The notes below the pieces were generated by a model. It made no database searches. It saw only the letters and a program-made list of their open reading frames with translations, and had not been told where the DNA came from. A stretch of DNA of 64,000 nucleotides, taken from an uncultured bacterium. Its GTDB lineage: Bacteria > Cyanobacteriota > Vampirovibrionia > Gastranaerophilales > Gastranaerophilaceae. The position numbers were made by a program, and so were the translations under genes. Location: the NCBI GenBank assembly GCA_905216055.1, contig CAJMSH010000001.1, positions 1-64,000 of the forward strand. The letters are read 5' to 3'. Of the stretch, positions 51,554 through 58,938 are shown piece by piece. The first letter of the stretch is position 1. The number at the start of each line of letters is the position of its first letter.

Positions 51554-51721
51554 ATGGGTATCAAAGGAAAAAATGACAGAATGGTAGTTCTAGCATGTGA
51601 AGATTGCAAAGAAAGAAACTACACAACTACTAAGAATAAAAAGAATGTAAAAGAAAGATTAGAATTGAGCAAATATTGCCCAACTTGCAAAAAACACACT
51701 ACACACAAAGAAACAAAATAG
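51554..51721 (+). CDS. rpmG: 50S ribosomal protein L33
   Basis: 55 residues. VVLACEDCKERNYTTTKNKK and LELSKYCPTCKKHTTHKETK show the four zinc-binding cysteines (C-x2-C twice) of the Zn-containing L33 form, and the family order is intact. AAAAGGAAATAAAACA precedes the ATG. It heads the rpmG-trnW-secE-nusG-rplK-rplA cluster, with a 235-nt upstream gap holding a possible promoter (TTGCAA at 51404, TATTAT at 51426). Confidence 0.94.
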   Translation: MGIKGKNDRMVVLACEDCKERNYTTTKNKKNVKERLELSKYCPTCKKHTTHKETK

Positions 51722-51810
51722 TAGCGAACTGTAATCGGAGGTCAGGAAGCTAAGTTTCTTGAAAAAAAATCTTGTCTTCTTGCCTTCCGTAAGCCGTTCT
51801 TATTGGATAG

Positions 51811-51883
51811 GCGTCCTTAGTTCAGTTGGTAGAACGTCGGTCTCCAAAACCGGATGTCGAGGGTTCGAGTCCTTCAGGGCGCG
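51811..51883 (+). tRNA. tRNA-Trp (anticodon CCA)
   Basis: Acceptor GCGTCCT/AGGGCGC (one G-U), D arm GTTC...GAAC, anticodon loop CTCCAAA, T loop TTCGAGT, discriminator G, 3' CCA not encoded. It lies between rpmG and secE, the usual bacterial position. Confidence 0.95.
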
Positions 51884-51911
51884 ATTTTAATTAAAACGTA
51901 AGGAAACAAAT

Positions 51912-52136
51912 ATGATAGGCGCAGAAAATCAAATGCCAGCATGGCTAGAAAAATCAACAAACTCAGTGAAAACATACTTCCGTGGTGTAAGAACTGAATG
52001 GGGTAAAATTAGCTGGCCTGAAAAACGTCAGGTTGTTGCAGAAACAGTGTTTGTAATAGCTATTGTTTTTGTTTTTACTGTTGCTGTTTATTTAATGGAT
52101 ATAATTTTTAAAGGTTTGCTCGGATTAATAAAATAG
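51912..52136 (+). CDS. secE: Preprotein translocase subunit SecE
   Basis: 74 residues. The amphipathic VRTEWGKISWPEKRQVVAET (30-49) and the single membrane span that follows (VFVIAIVFVFTVAVYLMDII) are the SecE core, which clamps SecY in the Sec translocon. ACGTAAGGAAACAAAT precedes the ATG. It is 28 nt after tRNA-Trp and 30 nt before nusG. Confidence 0.95.
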   Translation: MIGAENQMPAWLEKSTNSVKTYFRGVRTEWGKISWPEKRQVVAETVFVIAIVFVFTVAVYLMDIIFKGLLGLIK

Positions 52137-52166
52137 TTCGGGCATACAAAAATATAAAGGTGGCTT

Positions 52167-52805
52167 ATGACTGAAAACGAAAAATCTATGAAAGAACAGT
52201 TGGATGAAGATAAAGCGAATGAAGCTTTAGAAGCAAAGGCTGAAGAACAAGCTAAAGAAGAAGCAAAAGAAGCTAAGAAAAATCAAAAACGCTGGTATAT
52301 AGTTCATACTTATTCAGGTTATGAAAATAAAGTAAAAGTTAACCTTGAAAAACGTATTGAATATATGAATATGGGAGATAAAATCTTTAGAATTGAAGTT
52401 CCTCAAAAAACAGTTACTCAAATGAAGGGTGGTAAAAAACAGGAACGTGAAGAAAAGATTTTCCCGGGCTATGTTCTTGTTGAAATGATTATGGATGAAG
52501 ACAGTTGGTATGTTGTAAGACACACATCAGGTGTTACAAAATTTGTAGGATCTGCTAAAAAACCTATCCCTGCACGTGATAGTGAAATTAAAAAAATTAT
52601 TAACCGCTCATCTTCAACTACTCAGAAAATTGAACTTGATGTTAAAGCAGGTGATAAAGTTAGAATTGTTTCCGGACCATTTGCAGACTTTATCGCTGAT
52701 ATTATCGAAGTTTACCCTGATAAATCAAAACTTCGTGCAAATGTTTCAATCTTCGGACGTGAAACTCCTGTTGAATTGGAATATAAACAAATTAACAAGT
52801 TGTAA
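52167..52805 (+). CDS. nusG: Transcription termination/antitermination protein NusG
   Basis: 212 residues. An acidic, Glu/Lys/Ala-rich extension of about 40 residues precedes the NGN domain (RWYIVHTYSGYENKVKVNLE). FPGYVLVEM and VRHTSGVTKFVG (near 100-120) follow, then the KOW domain (VKAGDKVRIVSGPFADF, near 160). NusG couples RNA polymerase to Rho or the ribosome. AAAGGTGG lies before the ATG. Confidence 0.95.
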   Translation: MTENEKSMKEQLDEDKANEALEAKAEEQAKEEAKEAKKNQKRWYIVHTYSGYENKVKVNLEKRIEYMNMGDKIFRIEVPQKTVTQMKGGKKQEREEKIFPGYVLVEMIMDEDSWYVVRHTSGVTKFVGSAKKPIPARDSEIKKIINRSSSTTQKIELDVKAGDKVRIVSGPFADFIADIIEVYPDKSKLRANVSIFGRETPVELEYKQINKL

Positions 52806-52862
52806 TCAGAACTTGTTAATTTTAAAGTGAATAAATTAACAAATTATAATTAGTACAAAAAA

Positions 52863-52911
52863 TGTGGAAGGACCCTCCGGAAACAGTCATTTCGGAGACC
52901 GTTAGTACCAC
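52863..52911 (+). promoter_or_regulatory. Likely L1-type regulatory leader before rplK
   Basis: tgtggaaggac, a hairpin ctccggaa/tttcggag, then gttagtaccac. The same flanking strings (tggaaggac ... ctagtaccac) recur before rplA. L1 is known to bind such a motif in rplK-rplA mRNA in other bacteria. Confidence 0.55.
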
Positions 52912-52925
52912 AAAAGGAGAAAAAA

Positions 52926-53351
52926 ATGGCTAAAAAAGTAGTAGGAAAAATCAAGCTTCAAATCGAAGCAGGTAAAGCAAATCCATCACCACCGGTTGGT
53001 CCTGCATTAGGTCAGCATGGTGTTAACATCATGGATTTCTGTAAGCAATTCAACGCTAAAACAGAATCTCAAGCTGGATATATTATCCCGGTTGTAATTG
53101 ATGTTTACGAAGATAGAAGTTTTTCATTCATCGTAAAATCACCTCCGGCACCTGTTCTTATTAAGAAAGCATTAAACCTTCCAAAAGGTTCAGCAGTTCC
53201 TAATAAAGACAAAGTTGGCGAAATTACTCATGCACAACTTGAAGAAATCGCTAAAATTAAAATGAATGACTTAAATGCAACAACTATGGAAGCTGCTGTG
53301 AACATGATTAAAGGTTCTTGCAGAGCTATGGGTGTTACAGTTAAAGATTAA
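52926..53351 (+). CDS. rplK: 50S ribosomal protein L11
   Basis: 141 residues, standard. KIKLQIEAGKANPSPPVGPA and GQHGVNIMDFCKQFN (about 8-40) form the N-terminal domain that contacts the GTPase centre and release factors. The C-terminal 23S-binding part ends in the AAVNMIKGSCRAMGV region near 130. AAAAGGAG precedes the ATG. Followed 119 nt later by rplA with a second leader between. Confidence 0.96.
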   Translation: MAKKVVGKIKLQIEAGKANPSPPVGPALGQHGVNIMDFCKQFNAKTESQAGYIIPVVIDVYEDRSFSFIVKSPPAPVLIKKALNLPKGSAVPNKDKVGEITHAQLEEIAKIKMNDLNATTMEAAVNMIKGSCRAMGVTVKD

Positions 53352-53372
53352 TGTTACAAAAATTACTTTAAG

Positions 53373-53403
53373 TATGGAAGGACGTCAGTCCGCTAGTACC
53401 ACG
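53373..53403 (+). promoter_or_regulatory. Likely L1-type regulatory leader before rplA
   Basis: tatggaaggac, short hairpin gac/gtc around a small loop, then ctagtaccacg. Matches the leader before rplK at both ends, suggesting a shared ligand. Confidence 0.5.
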
Positions 53404-53470
53404 AAAGGAAAGAGCCTTCATCGTAATACTTAAAAAGTAAAAATGAATTTACAAAGAAGGATTAAAAGAA

Positions 53471-54196
53471 ATGTCAAAATTAACTAAAAAACAAAAGAAA
53501 ATGCAGGAAATGTTGGAAGGCTTTGTGCAACCGGCTACTGCTGTAGATACAATTAAAAAGTTAAAAGAAATTTCAAAAGAAGTTTCTAAATTTAATGAAA
53601 CAGTTGAATGCCACATGAGATTAGGTATTGATGTTCGTCAAGCAGACCAACAAATCAGATCAACAGTTGTATTACCTGCAGGTTTAGGTAAAACTGTTAC
53701 TGTTTGTGTAATCGCAAAAGGTCCTAAAGCTACTGAAGCAAAAGAAGCCGGTGCTGATTATGCAGGTGCTGAAGAAATCATTGATAAGATTTCAGGTGGT
53801 TGGTTTGACTTTGATACATTAATTGCAACTCCTGATTGTATGGGTATGTTAGGTAAATTAGGTCGTGTTTTAGGACCTAAAGGCTTGATGCCAAACCCAA
53901 AAACAGGAACAGTTACAATGGATGTAGCTAAAGCTGTTAAAGATGCTAAAGCTGGTAAAGTTGAATACAGAGCTGACAAACAAGGTATGATTCACTGCCC
54001 TGTTGGTAAAATTGAATTTAGTGAAGAAGATTTGCTTAAAAACTATGCAACTCTTGCAGATGCAGTATTAAGAGCAAAACCTGCTTCAGCTAAAGGTACA
54101 TTTGTAAAATCTATTTACCTTTCAACAACAATGGGACCTGGTATTAAATTAGATCCTAAAAACTTTGCTGCTGAAGTTAAAGAACTTATGGCTTAA
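53471..54196 (+). CDS. rplA: 50S ribosomal protein L1
   Basis: 241 residues. The two-domain L1 fold is supported by the LGKTVTVCVIAKGPKATEAK and PDCMGMLGKLGRVLGPKGLM segments (near 75 and 120-140) and by MPNPKTGTVTMDV. It forms the mobile L1 stalk and represses its own operon through the mRNA. AGAAGGATTAAAAGAA lies before the ATG. A terminator follows at once, so the cluster ends here without rplJ-rplL. Confidence 0.96.
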   Translation: MSKLTKKQKKMQEMLEGFVQPATAVDTIKKLKEISKEVSKFNETVECHMRLGIDVRQADQQIRSTVVLPAGLGKTVTVCVIAKGPKATEAKEAGADYAGAEEIIDKISGGWFDFDTLIATPDCMGMLGKLGRVLGPKGLMPNPKTGTVTMDVAKAVKDAKAGKVEYRADKQGMIHCPVGKIEFSEEDLLKNYATLADAVLRAKPASAKGTFVKSIYLSTTMGPGIKLDPKNFAAEVKELMA

Positions 54197-54215
54197 GTCA
54201 TTTAAGAAAATAAAA

Positions 54216-54247
54216 AAGCCTTTCTTTTATAGAAGGGCTTTTTTTTA
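54216..54247 (+). terminator. rplA terminator
   Basis: Ten-base-pair stem aagcctttct/agaagggctt (one wobble) with an eight-T tail. Confidence 0.9.
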
Positions 54248-54311
54248 TTGAAAAATTAAGAATAATATGTTATAATTGTAATTGCTCAATAATTTAACAA
54301 AGGAGAGAAAT

Positions 54312-55141
54312 ATGAAAAGATTTAGAAAAGTCGGGGGGGGGGCGTTTTAGGGCTCTTTACACACGGATTGGAAAAGGGGCATAAAACTATTGTGTCAGGT
54401 CAAGTGACACGCTTGGGGTTTACATTAGCAGAGGTTTTAATAACATTGGGGATTATTGGTGTAGTTGCCACAATGACAATACCGGGGATGATAGTTAACT
54501 ATCAAAAAAAGGTTGTTGCTGAGTCTGTTAAAAAAGCTTATTCAGAGTTAAATCAGGTTTTGTATATGGCACAAAATGACCATGGTATGATTTCTGATTG
54601 GAAGTATCGCAAAGCTGATGAACTTGATAAATGGGTTCAGACATATATAATTCCATATATAAATGTTGTTAATCATAAGGCTTGTAAGACAAATGAGCGA
54701 TGTTTTGGCTTATCGTTGCCTTTTCCATTAAAATTTGAAAAACCTGGTTCTGTTAATACTACAGTAGGTCAATATGTTGTAACAAAAACAGGTATTCCTA
54801 TGGCTTATGCATTTTTTCGTTATGGTGGGTCTTATGAAAATGTTACGAGGGTTCGAGTATATGTAAAAAATCCGAAGCCTTATGCATTTATAGGAAAAGA
54901 TGTTTTTACTTTTGTTCTGAATAGTTCAACAGACACATCTTTCAAACCCTTTGGCCTTGCGGGCACAATACCTTATACGGTAAATACACAGCTAGATCGG
55001 GAGAAATTATTGCATGGGCCGATTAGGACTGGTGGATGTTTTAAAGAATCTGGTGGACCTGATTACTATGGGCCGGGAGATGCCTGCAGTGCTGTTATTA
55101 TGATGGATGGATGGCGGATTGAAAAGGATTATCCTTGGTAA
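54312..55141 (+). CDS. Type IV pilin-like gene interrupted by a poly-G tract, probably phase-variable
   Basis: A strong ribosome site (aaaggagagaaat) leads to ATG at 54312, giving MKRFRKVGGGAF and then a stop. Ten consecutive G (54333-54342) sit in codons 8-11. One G more or two fewer joins this start to the frame that runs to 55141. That frame contains the prepilin site LGFTLAEVLITLGIIGVVAT at about residue 35 and a pilin-like body of some 230 residues with cysteines near the end. Without a change, translation could begin only at weak internal codons such as TTG 54368, giving 257 residues. The full product would have a long leader (about 34 residues) before the cleavage site. Slipped-strand switching is the natural reading; sequencing error in the homopolymer is the alternative. 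Confidence 0.8.
54333..54342 (+). repeat. Homopolymer (G)10 contingency tract
   Basis: Ten G in a genome segment that is strongly AT-rich, located 21 nt into a pilin reading frame that it puts out of frame. Confidence 0.85.
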
Positions 55142-55180
55142 ATTTAAATAAAAACAGCTTTAACTGTCAATAATTGTTGC

Positions 55181-55209
55181 TTGAAATTTATACATATTTT
55201 AAATATAAT
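55181..55209 (+). promoter_or_regulatory. Near-consensus promoter placing transcription start at the kdsA ATG
   Basis: TTGAAA (55181-55186), 17-nt spacer, TATAAT (55204-55209), 6 nt to ATG 55216; no ribosome site. The clearest leaderless candidate in the window. Confidence 0.7.
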
Positions 55210-55215
55210 TTAGTT

Positions 55216-56037
55216 ATGATTATGAAAACTGTTAAACTGAGAGACTTTGAAATAGGCGGTGACAAACTTACAATCATCGCTGGACCTTGTGCTGCAGAAA
55301 GTCAAGAAATTCTTGATGAGACCGCAAAAGGGTTGAAAGAAATTACTAAAAAATTAGGGATTAATTTTATATTTAAATCATCTTTTGACAAGGCAAACAG
55401 ATCTTCTATTTATTCCTATAGAGGTCCTGGACTTGAAAAAGGATTGGAGATGTTACAGGCGGTTAAGGATAAATTTGATATTCCGATTGTAACTGATATT
55501 CACACACCTGATCAGGCTGAGCCTGTCAGCAAGGTAGTTGATATGTTGCAAATCCCTGCATTTTTATGCCGTCAGACAGATTTGCTTGTAGCAGCTGCTA
55601 AAACAGGTAAAATTGTTAATATTAAAAAAGGTCAATTTTTAGCTCCTGAGCAGATGGGACAGTTAGTAAAAAAAGTTGAAGATAGTGGAAATGATAAGAT
55701 TTTATTAACTGATAGAGGTTGTTCTTTCGGGTATAACAATTTAGTTGTTGATTTTAGAGCAATACCTATTATGCAAACATTTGGTTATCCTGTTGTTTTT
55801 GATGCTACACATAGTGTTCAGTTGCCGGGAGCTCAGGGAACTTCATCCGGTGGGGATAGAAGATTTGTCCCGACTCTTGCAAAGGCTGCTGTAGCGGCTG
55901 GCGCAAATGCCTTATTCTTTGAGGTTCATCCTGATCCTGAAAAGGCAAAATGTGACGGGCCGAATATGCTTTATCTTAAAGATGCAGAAAATGTATTTAG
56001 AATTTGCAAAGAAATTTTTGAACTTGTAAGAAAATAG
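55216..56037 (+). CDS. kdsA: 3-deoxy-8-phosphooctulonate synthase
   Basis: 273 residues from ATG 55216 (a second in-frame ATG is at 55222). KdsA condenses phosphoenolpyruvate and arabinose 5-phosphate to Kdo-8-phosphate for lipopolysaccharide. IIAGPCAAESQEILDE near 20, FIFKSSFDKANRSSIYSYRG near 52-72, IVTDIHTP near 94 and CRQTDLL near 118 fit the class. FFEVHPDPEKAKCDGPNM near 235 completes the active site; a Cys-containing metal site is suggested by the C-D-G-P-N segment. It implies an LPS-type outer membrane. The next gene begins 12 nt later. Confidence 0.95.
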   Translation: MIMKTVKLRDFEIGGDKLTIIAGPCAAESQEILDETAKGLKEITKKLGINFIFKSSFDKANRSSIYSYRGPGLEKGLEMLQAVKDKFDIPIVTDIHTPDQAEPVSKVVDMLQIPAFLCRQTDLLVAAAKTGKIVNIKKGQFLAPEQMGQLVKKVEDSGNDKILLTDRGCSFGYNNLVVDFRAIPIMQTFGYPVVFDATHSVQLPGAQGTSSGGDRRFVPTLAKAAVAAGANALFFEVHPDPEKAKCDGPNMLYLKDAENVFRICKEIFELVRK

Positions 56038-56049
56038 AGTTGTAGTTAA

Positions 56050-56676
56050 ATGAGTATTAAAATAAAACAATTTATAGCAGGACAATTAGAAAATAATATG
56101 TATCTTGTTTATGATGAAGATACAAAAAAAGCTGTGTTAATTGATGCTACGGCTCCTGTTCCTGAACTTTTAGATATTGTTAAAAATTTGGGATTAGATG
56201 TTGAATACATTTTGTTAACTCATGGTCATTTTGATCACATACTAGGTTTGACTGAGTTGAAAAAGGCCTTAGGTGCTGAAGCTGTTATTTGCCATGATGA
56301 TCTTATTATTTCTGACAATATAAATGAATTTACTCGTTTCTTTGGCGGAATGGAAGAAAGTGTTCCTCCTGTTTATGAAAAATTTATTAAAGATGGTGAT
56401 GTTATTACAGTCGGAAATATGCAAATAAAGGTTATTCATACACCAGGGCACACACAAGGCGGTGTTTGCTATTTGTTAAATGATAATTTATTCTCAGGCG
56501 ACACTTTATTTATGGGAAGTGTTGGCAGAACTGATTTATTTGGCGGAAATTTTGATAAACTTTCTGACAGCGTAAAAAATAAATTATTTAAACTGGATGA
56601 TAATATAAAGGTTTATCCGGGACATGGTCCAAAGACTACAATTGGTTATGAAAAGAAACATAATCAGATTTTATAA
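56050..56676 (+). CDS. Metallo-beta-lactamase-fold hydrolase (glyoxalase II-like)
   Basis: 208 residues. YILLTHGHFDHILGL (near 56-70) is the H-x-H-x-D-H dinuclear zinc motif; HTPGHTQGGVCYLL (near 132), LFSGDTLFMGSVGRTDL (near 150-166) and YPGHGPKTTIGYEK (near 190) supply the other ligands. The layout matches hydroxyacylglutathione hydrolase-like and persulfide dioxygenase-like MBL proteins, which act on thioesters or persulfides. It lacks the long C-terminal domain of true GloB, so the substrate is not certain. 12 nt after kdsA and 44 nt before pheS. Confidence 0.88.
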   Translation: MSIKIKQFIAGQLENNMYLVYDEDTKKAVLIDATAPVPELLDIVKNLGLDVEYILLTHGHFDHILGLTELKKALGAEAVICHDDLIISDNINEFTRFFGGMEESVPPVYEKFIKDGDVITVGNMQIKVIHTPGHTQGGVCYLLNDNLFSGDTLFMGSVGRTDLFGGNFDKLSDSVKNKLFKLDDNIKVYPGHGPKTTIGYEKKHNQIL

Positions 56677-56720
56677 TTACGAAATATAAAAGTTTATAAA
56701 AATATAAAAAGGATACGAAG

Positions 56721-57755
56721 ATGAAAGAACAACTTGAAAAAATTTATAAATGTGCAACGGAAGATTTGGAAAAAGCTTCTTCTATCAGTGATATTGATGA
56801 AATTAGAAGCAAATATTTGAGCCGTAAAGGTGAGTTTAACGAGATTAAGAAAAATCTTAAAAATCTTTCTGATGAAGACAAAAGAATAGTTGGTTCTCTT
56901 GCTAATGAAATTACTAAAAAGTTGGAAGATGCTTTAAAATTAAAACATGATGAATTTTATAAAAAAGAATTAAATGAAAAGTTAAAAACAGAAAGAATTG
57001 ATATTACTCTTCCTGGTAAATTTACTCCACGTGGTAGAGAACATCTTTTAACTTCAACTACTAATGAGATTGTTCAAATATTCCAAAGTTTGGGATTTTC
57101 AGTTGTTCCTCAAGAACATTCTCCTGAGGTTGAAACTGAATATTACAACTTTGATGCGTTGAATGTTCCCAAAGATCACCCTGCTCGTGATGTTCAGGAT
57201 ACTTTTTATACAGAATTGGCTTCTAATGTAGTTTTGAGAAGTCAAACTTCAGGCGCTCAAATTCATGCTATGGAAGGCAAAAATCCTCCGATAAGAGTTG
57301 TTGCTCCAGGTAGGGTTTACAGAAACGAAAATATTAATGCGCGTAAAAACAATTTCTTCCACCAGATAGAAGGGCTTTATGTTGATAAAGATATTACTTT
57401 CGGAGATTTGAAAGGCGTATTGAATGAATTTATCAGAATATATTTTGGTACAAGCAGACCTACAAGATTTAGAAGCAGCTTTTTCCCATTCACAGAACCT
57501 TCTGCAGAAGTTGATGTTCAATGTATTATGTGTGAGGGCAAAGGTTGCAGAACATGCTCTGGAACAGGTTGGTTAGAGGTTCTTGGATGCGGTATGGTTG
57601 ATCCTAACGTATTAAAAGGTGTAGGAATTGACCCTGATGTATATTCAGGATTTGCGTTCGGTATGGGGGTTGAAAGACTTGCAATGCTGAAATATGCAGT
57701 TGACGATATTCGATTATTCTTTAATAATGACGAAAGATTCTTAAAACAGTTTTAA
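56721..57755 (+). CDS. pheS: Phenylalanine--tRNA ligase alpha subunit
   Basis: 344 residues. An N-terminal coiled coil (about 1-90) is followed by the class II catalytic core: RGREHLLTSTTNEIVQIFQS (near 102), FDALNVPKDHPARDVQDTFY (near 140-160), RPTRFRSSFFPFTEPSAEVD (near 240-262) and the family C-terminus GFAFGMGVERLAMLKY. A zinc-like CIMCEGKGCRTCSGTGW cysteine cluster (near 265-285) is typical of many PheS. pheT, its usual partner, does not follow and must be elsewhere. AAAAGGA lies before the ATG. Confidence 0.96.
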   Translation: MKEQLEKIYKCATEDLEKASSISDIDEIRSKYLSRKGEFNEIKKNLKNLSDEDKRIVGSLANEITKKLEDALKLKHDEFYKKELNEKLKTERIDITLPGKFTPRGREHLLTSTTNEIVQIFQSLGFSVVPQEHSPEVETEYYNFDALNVPKDHPARDVQDTFYTELASNVVLRSQTSGAQIHAMEGKNPPIRVVAPGRVYRNENINARKNNFFHQIEGLYVDKDITFGDLKGVLNEFIRIYFGTSRPTRFRSSFFPFTEPSAEVDVQCIMCEGKGCRTCSGTGWLEVLGCGMVDPNVLKGVGIDPDVYSGFAFGMGVERLAMLKYAVDDIRLFFNNDERFLKQF

Positions 57756-57760
57756 AAAAA

Positions 57761-57782
57761 AGAGGCTTATGCCTCTTTTTTT
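57761..57782. terminator. pheS terminator
   Basis: Stem agaggc/gcctct with a T-run downstream and A-run upstream; also faces the end of the minus-strand SIS gene. Confidence 0.85.
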
Positions 57783-57812
57783 ATTCTGTTATATATATTT
57801 TTTTGTTTTATT

Positions 57813-58871
57813 TTATTTTACAACTTTGTGAAGCCCGTGAGGTTTGTCTACGTTTCTTCCTAAATCTGTAGCAATTTCAAGTGCCAGTAATTGCGCAATT
57901 ACAACGATACAGAAAGATTTTACAATTTCACTTTCACATTTTATATCAATATTGAATTTTGTGTTTATCTTATCGTTTGAGCTGCCCAAGATACATAGAG
58001 GCGGATTGTAATCTTCTTCTATCTTATTCAAGTTTTTAATTGCTGTGTAACTCAACTCGTTTACAGAAATATGTATCATTGCAGGTTTGTTGTTTAAAAT
58101 TGCAACATGACCGTGCATAAATTCGCCCAAAATGTTTGAATATACATTGATATAAGATGTTTCTTTAATCTTCAAAGAAGCTTCTTTTGCAAGTGCGTAT
58201 GATATTCCGTCTGCTGTGATTACAATATTTTTAAATTTAGATAAAAATTTTGCCATTTCTTTAATTTCAGGATGAAGCTCATAAGTGGCTCTGATAAAAG
58301 TTGGTAAAGTCTTTAAATCGTTGATATATGATGAAATATCAATACCTTTATGTGCTGCATATTTAAGAACAAGTAATGAGCAACAAAGCATTTGGGTTGT
58401 TAAAGATTTTGTCGCTGCAATACTTCTTTCTTCCCCTGCGCAGCAATCAATTTTGAAATCAGAAGCTTCCCATATTGTTGAGCCTTTTTTATTTGTAATA
58501 CATAAAGTTCTCATACCTAATTCTTTAGCTTTTCTCAATGCAGAATTGGTGTCAGAAGTTTCTCCTGATTGAGTAATAAATACGTATAAAAAGTCATTGT
58601 CTTTTGGAACGGCAGCTTTTAGTAAAAATTCGCTTGAATATATTGCAGCAGCTTCCATCCCTGCAATATTGCCGAAAAGATCAGCCGCAAATCTTGCGCA
58701 ATGGTATGATGAACCGCTTGCAACAAGTATGATTTTTTGAACATCTGCAGGAATATCAAAAAGTATATAATTATTGTCATTTACATGTGTCTGTAACAGA
58801 TTTTCAAGAACATCAGCCTGTTCAAATATTTCTGTTTCCATACTGGTTTTTGGTTTTGAGCTGAATAACAA
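57813..58871 (-). CDS. SIS-domain aminosugar isomerase/deaminase-like protein (GlmS C-terminal type)
   Basis: 352 residues from a TTG start that follows GGAGG by 4 nt. Two SIS domains of the GlmS isomerase type: LVASGSSYHCARFAADLFGN (50-69), YVFITQSGETSDTNSAL (near 97-113), EERSIAATKSLTTQML (near 146-162). The glutamine amidotransferase domain is missing. Such stand-alone SIS proteins isomerise or deaminate sugar phosphates (AgaS, FrlB, GlmS-like). The C-terminus reads PHGLHKVVK where GlmS has a P-R-N-L-A-K-S-V-T motif, so the catalytic tail is changed. Confidence 0.8.
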   Translation of the reverse strand: MLFSSKPKTSMETEIFEQADVLENLLQTHVNDNNYILFDIPADVQKIILVASGSSYHCARFAADLFGNIAGMEAAAIYSSEFLLKAAVPKDNDFLYVFITQSGETSDTNSALRKAKELGMRTLCITNKKGSTIWEASDFKIDCCAGEERSIAATKSLTTQMLCCSLLVLKYAAHKGIDISSYINDLKTLPTFIRATYELHPEIKEMAKFLSKFKNIVITADGISYALAKEASLKIKETSYINVYSNILGEFMHGHVAILNNKPAMIHISVNELSYTAIKNLNKIEEDYNPPLCILGSSNDKINTKFNIDIKCESEIVKSFCIVVIAQLLALEIATDLGRNVDKPHGLHKVVK

Positions 58872-58892
58872 TGTGCCTCCTTTAAAATTATA

Positions 58893-58929
58893 ATCCTCCC
58901 ATTAAAATTTTTAATTTATATGGGAGGAT
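58893..58929 (-). other. Hairpin between gatB and the SIS gene
   Basis: Ten-base-pair perfect stem atcctcccat/atgggaggat with an AT-rich loop, followed on the minus strand by TATAATTTT. It may terminate gatB transcription or act in the SIS leader; the TATAAT after it could also be a -10 box. Confidence 0.5.
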
Positions 58930-58938
58930 ACTATAATT

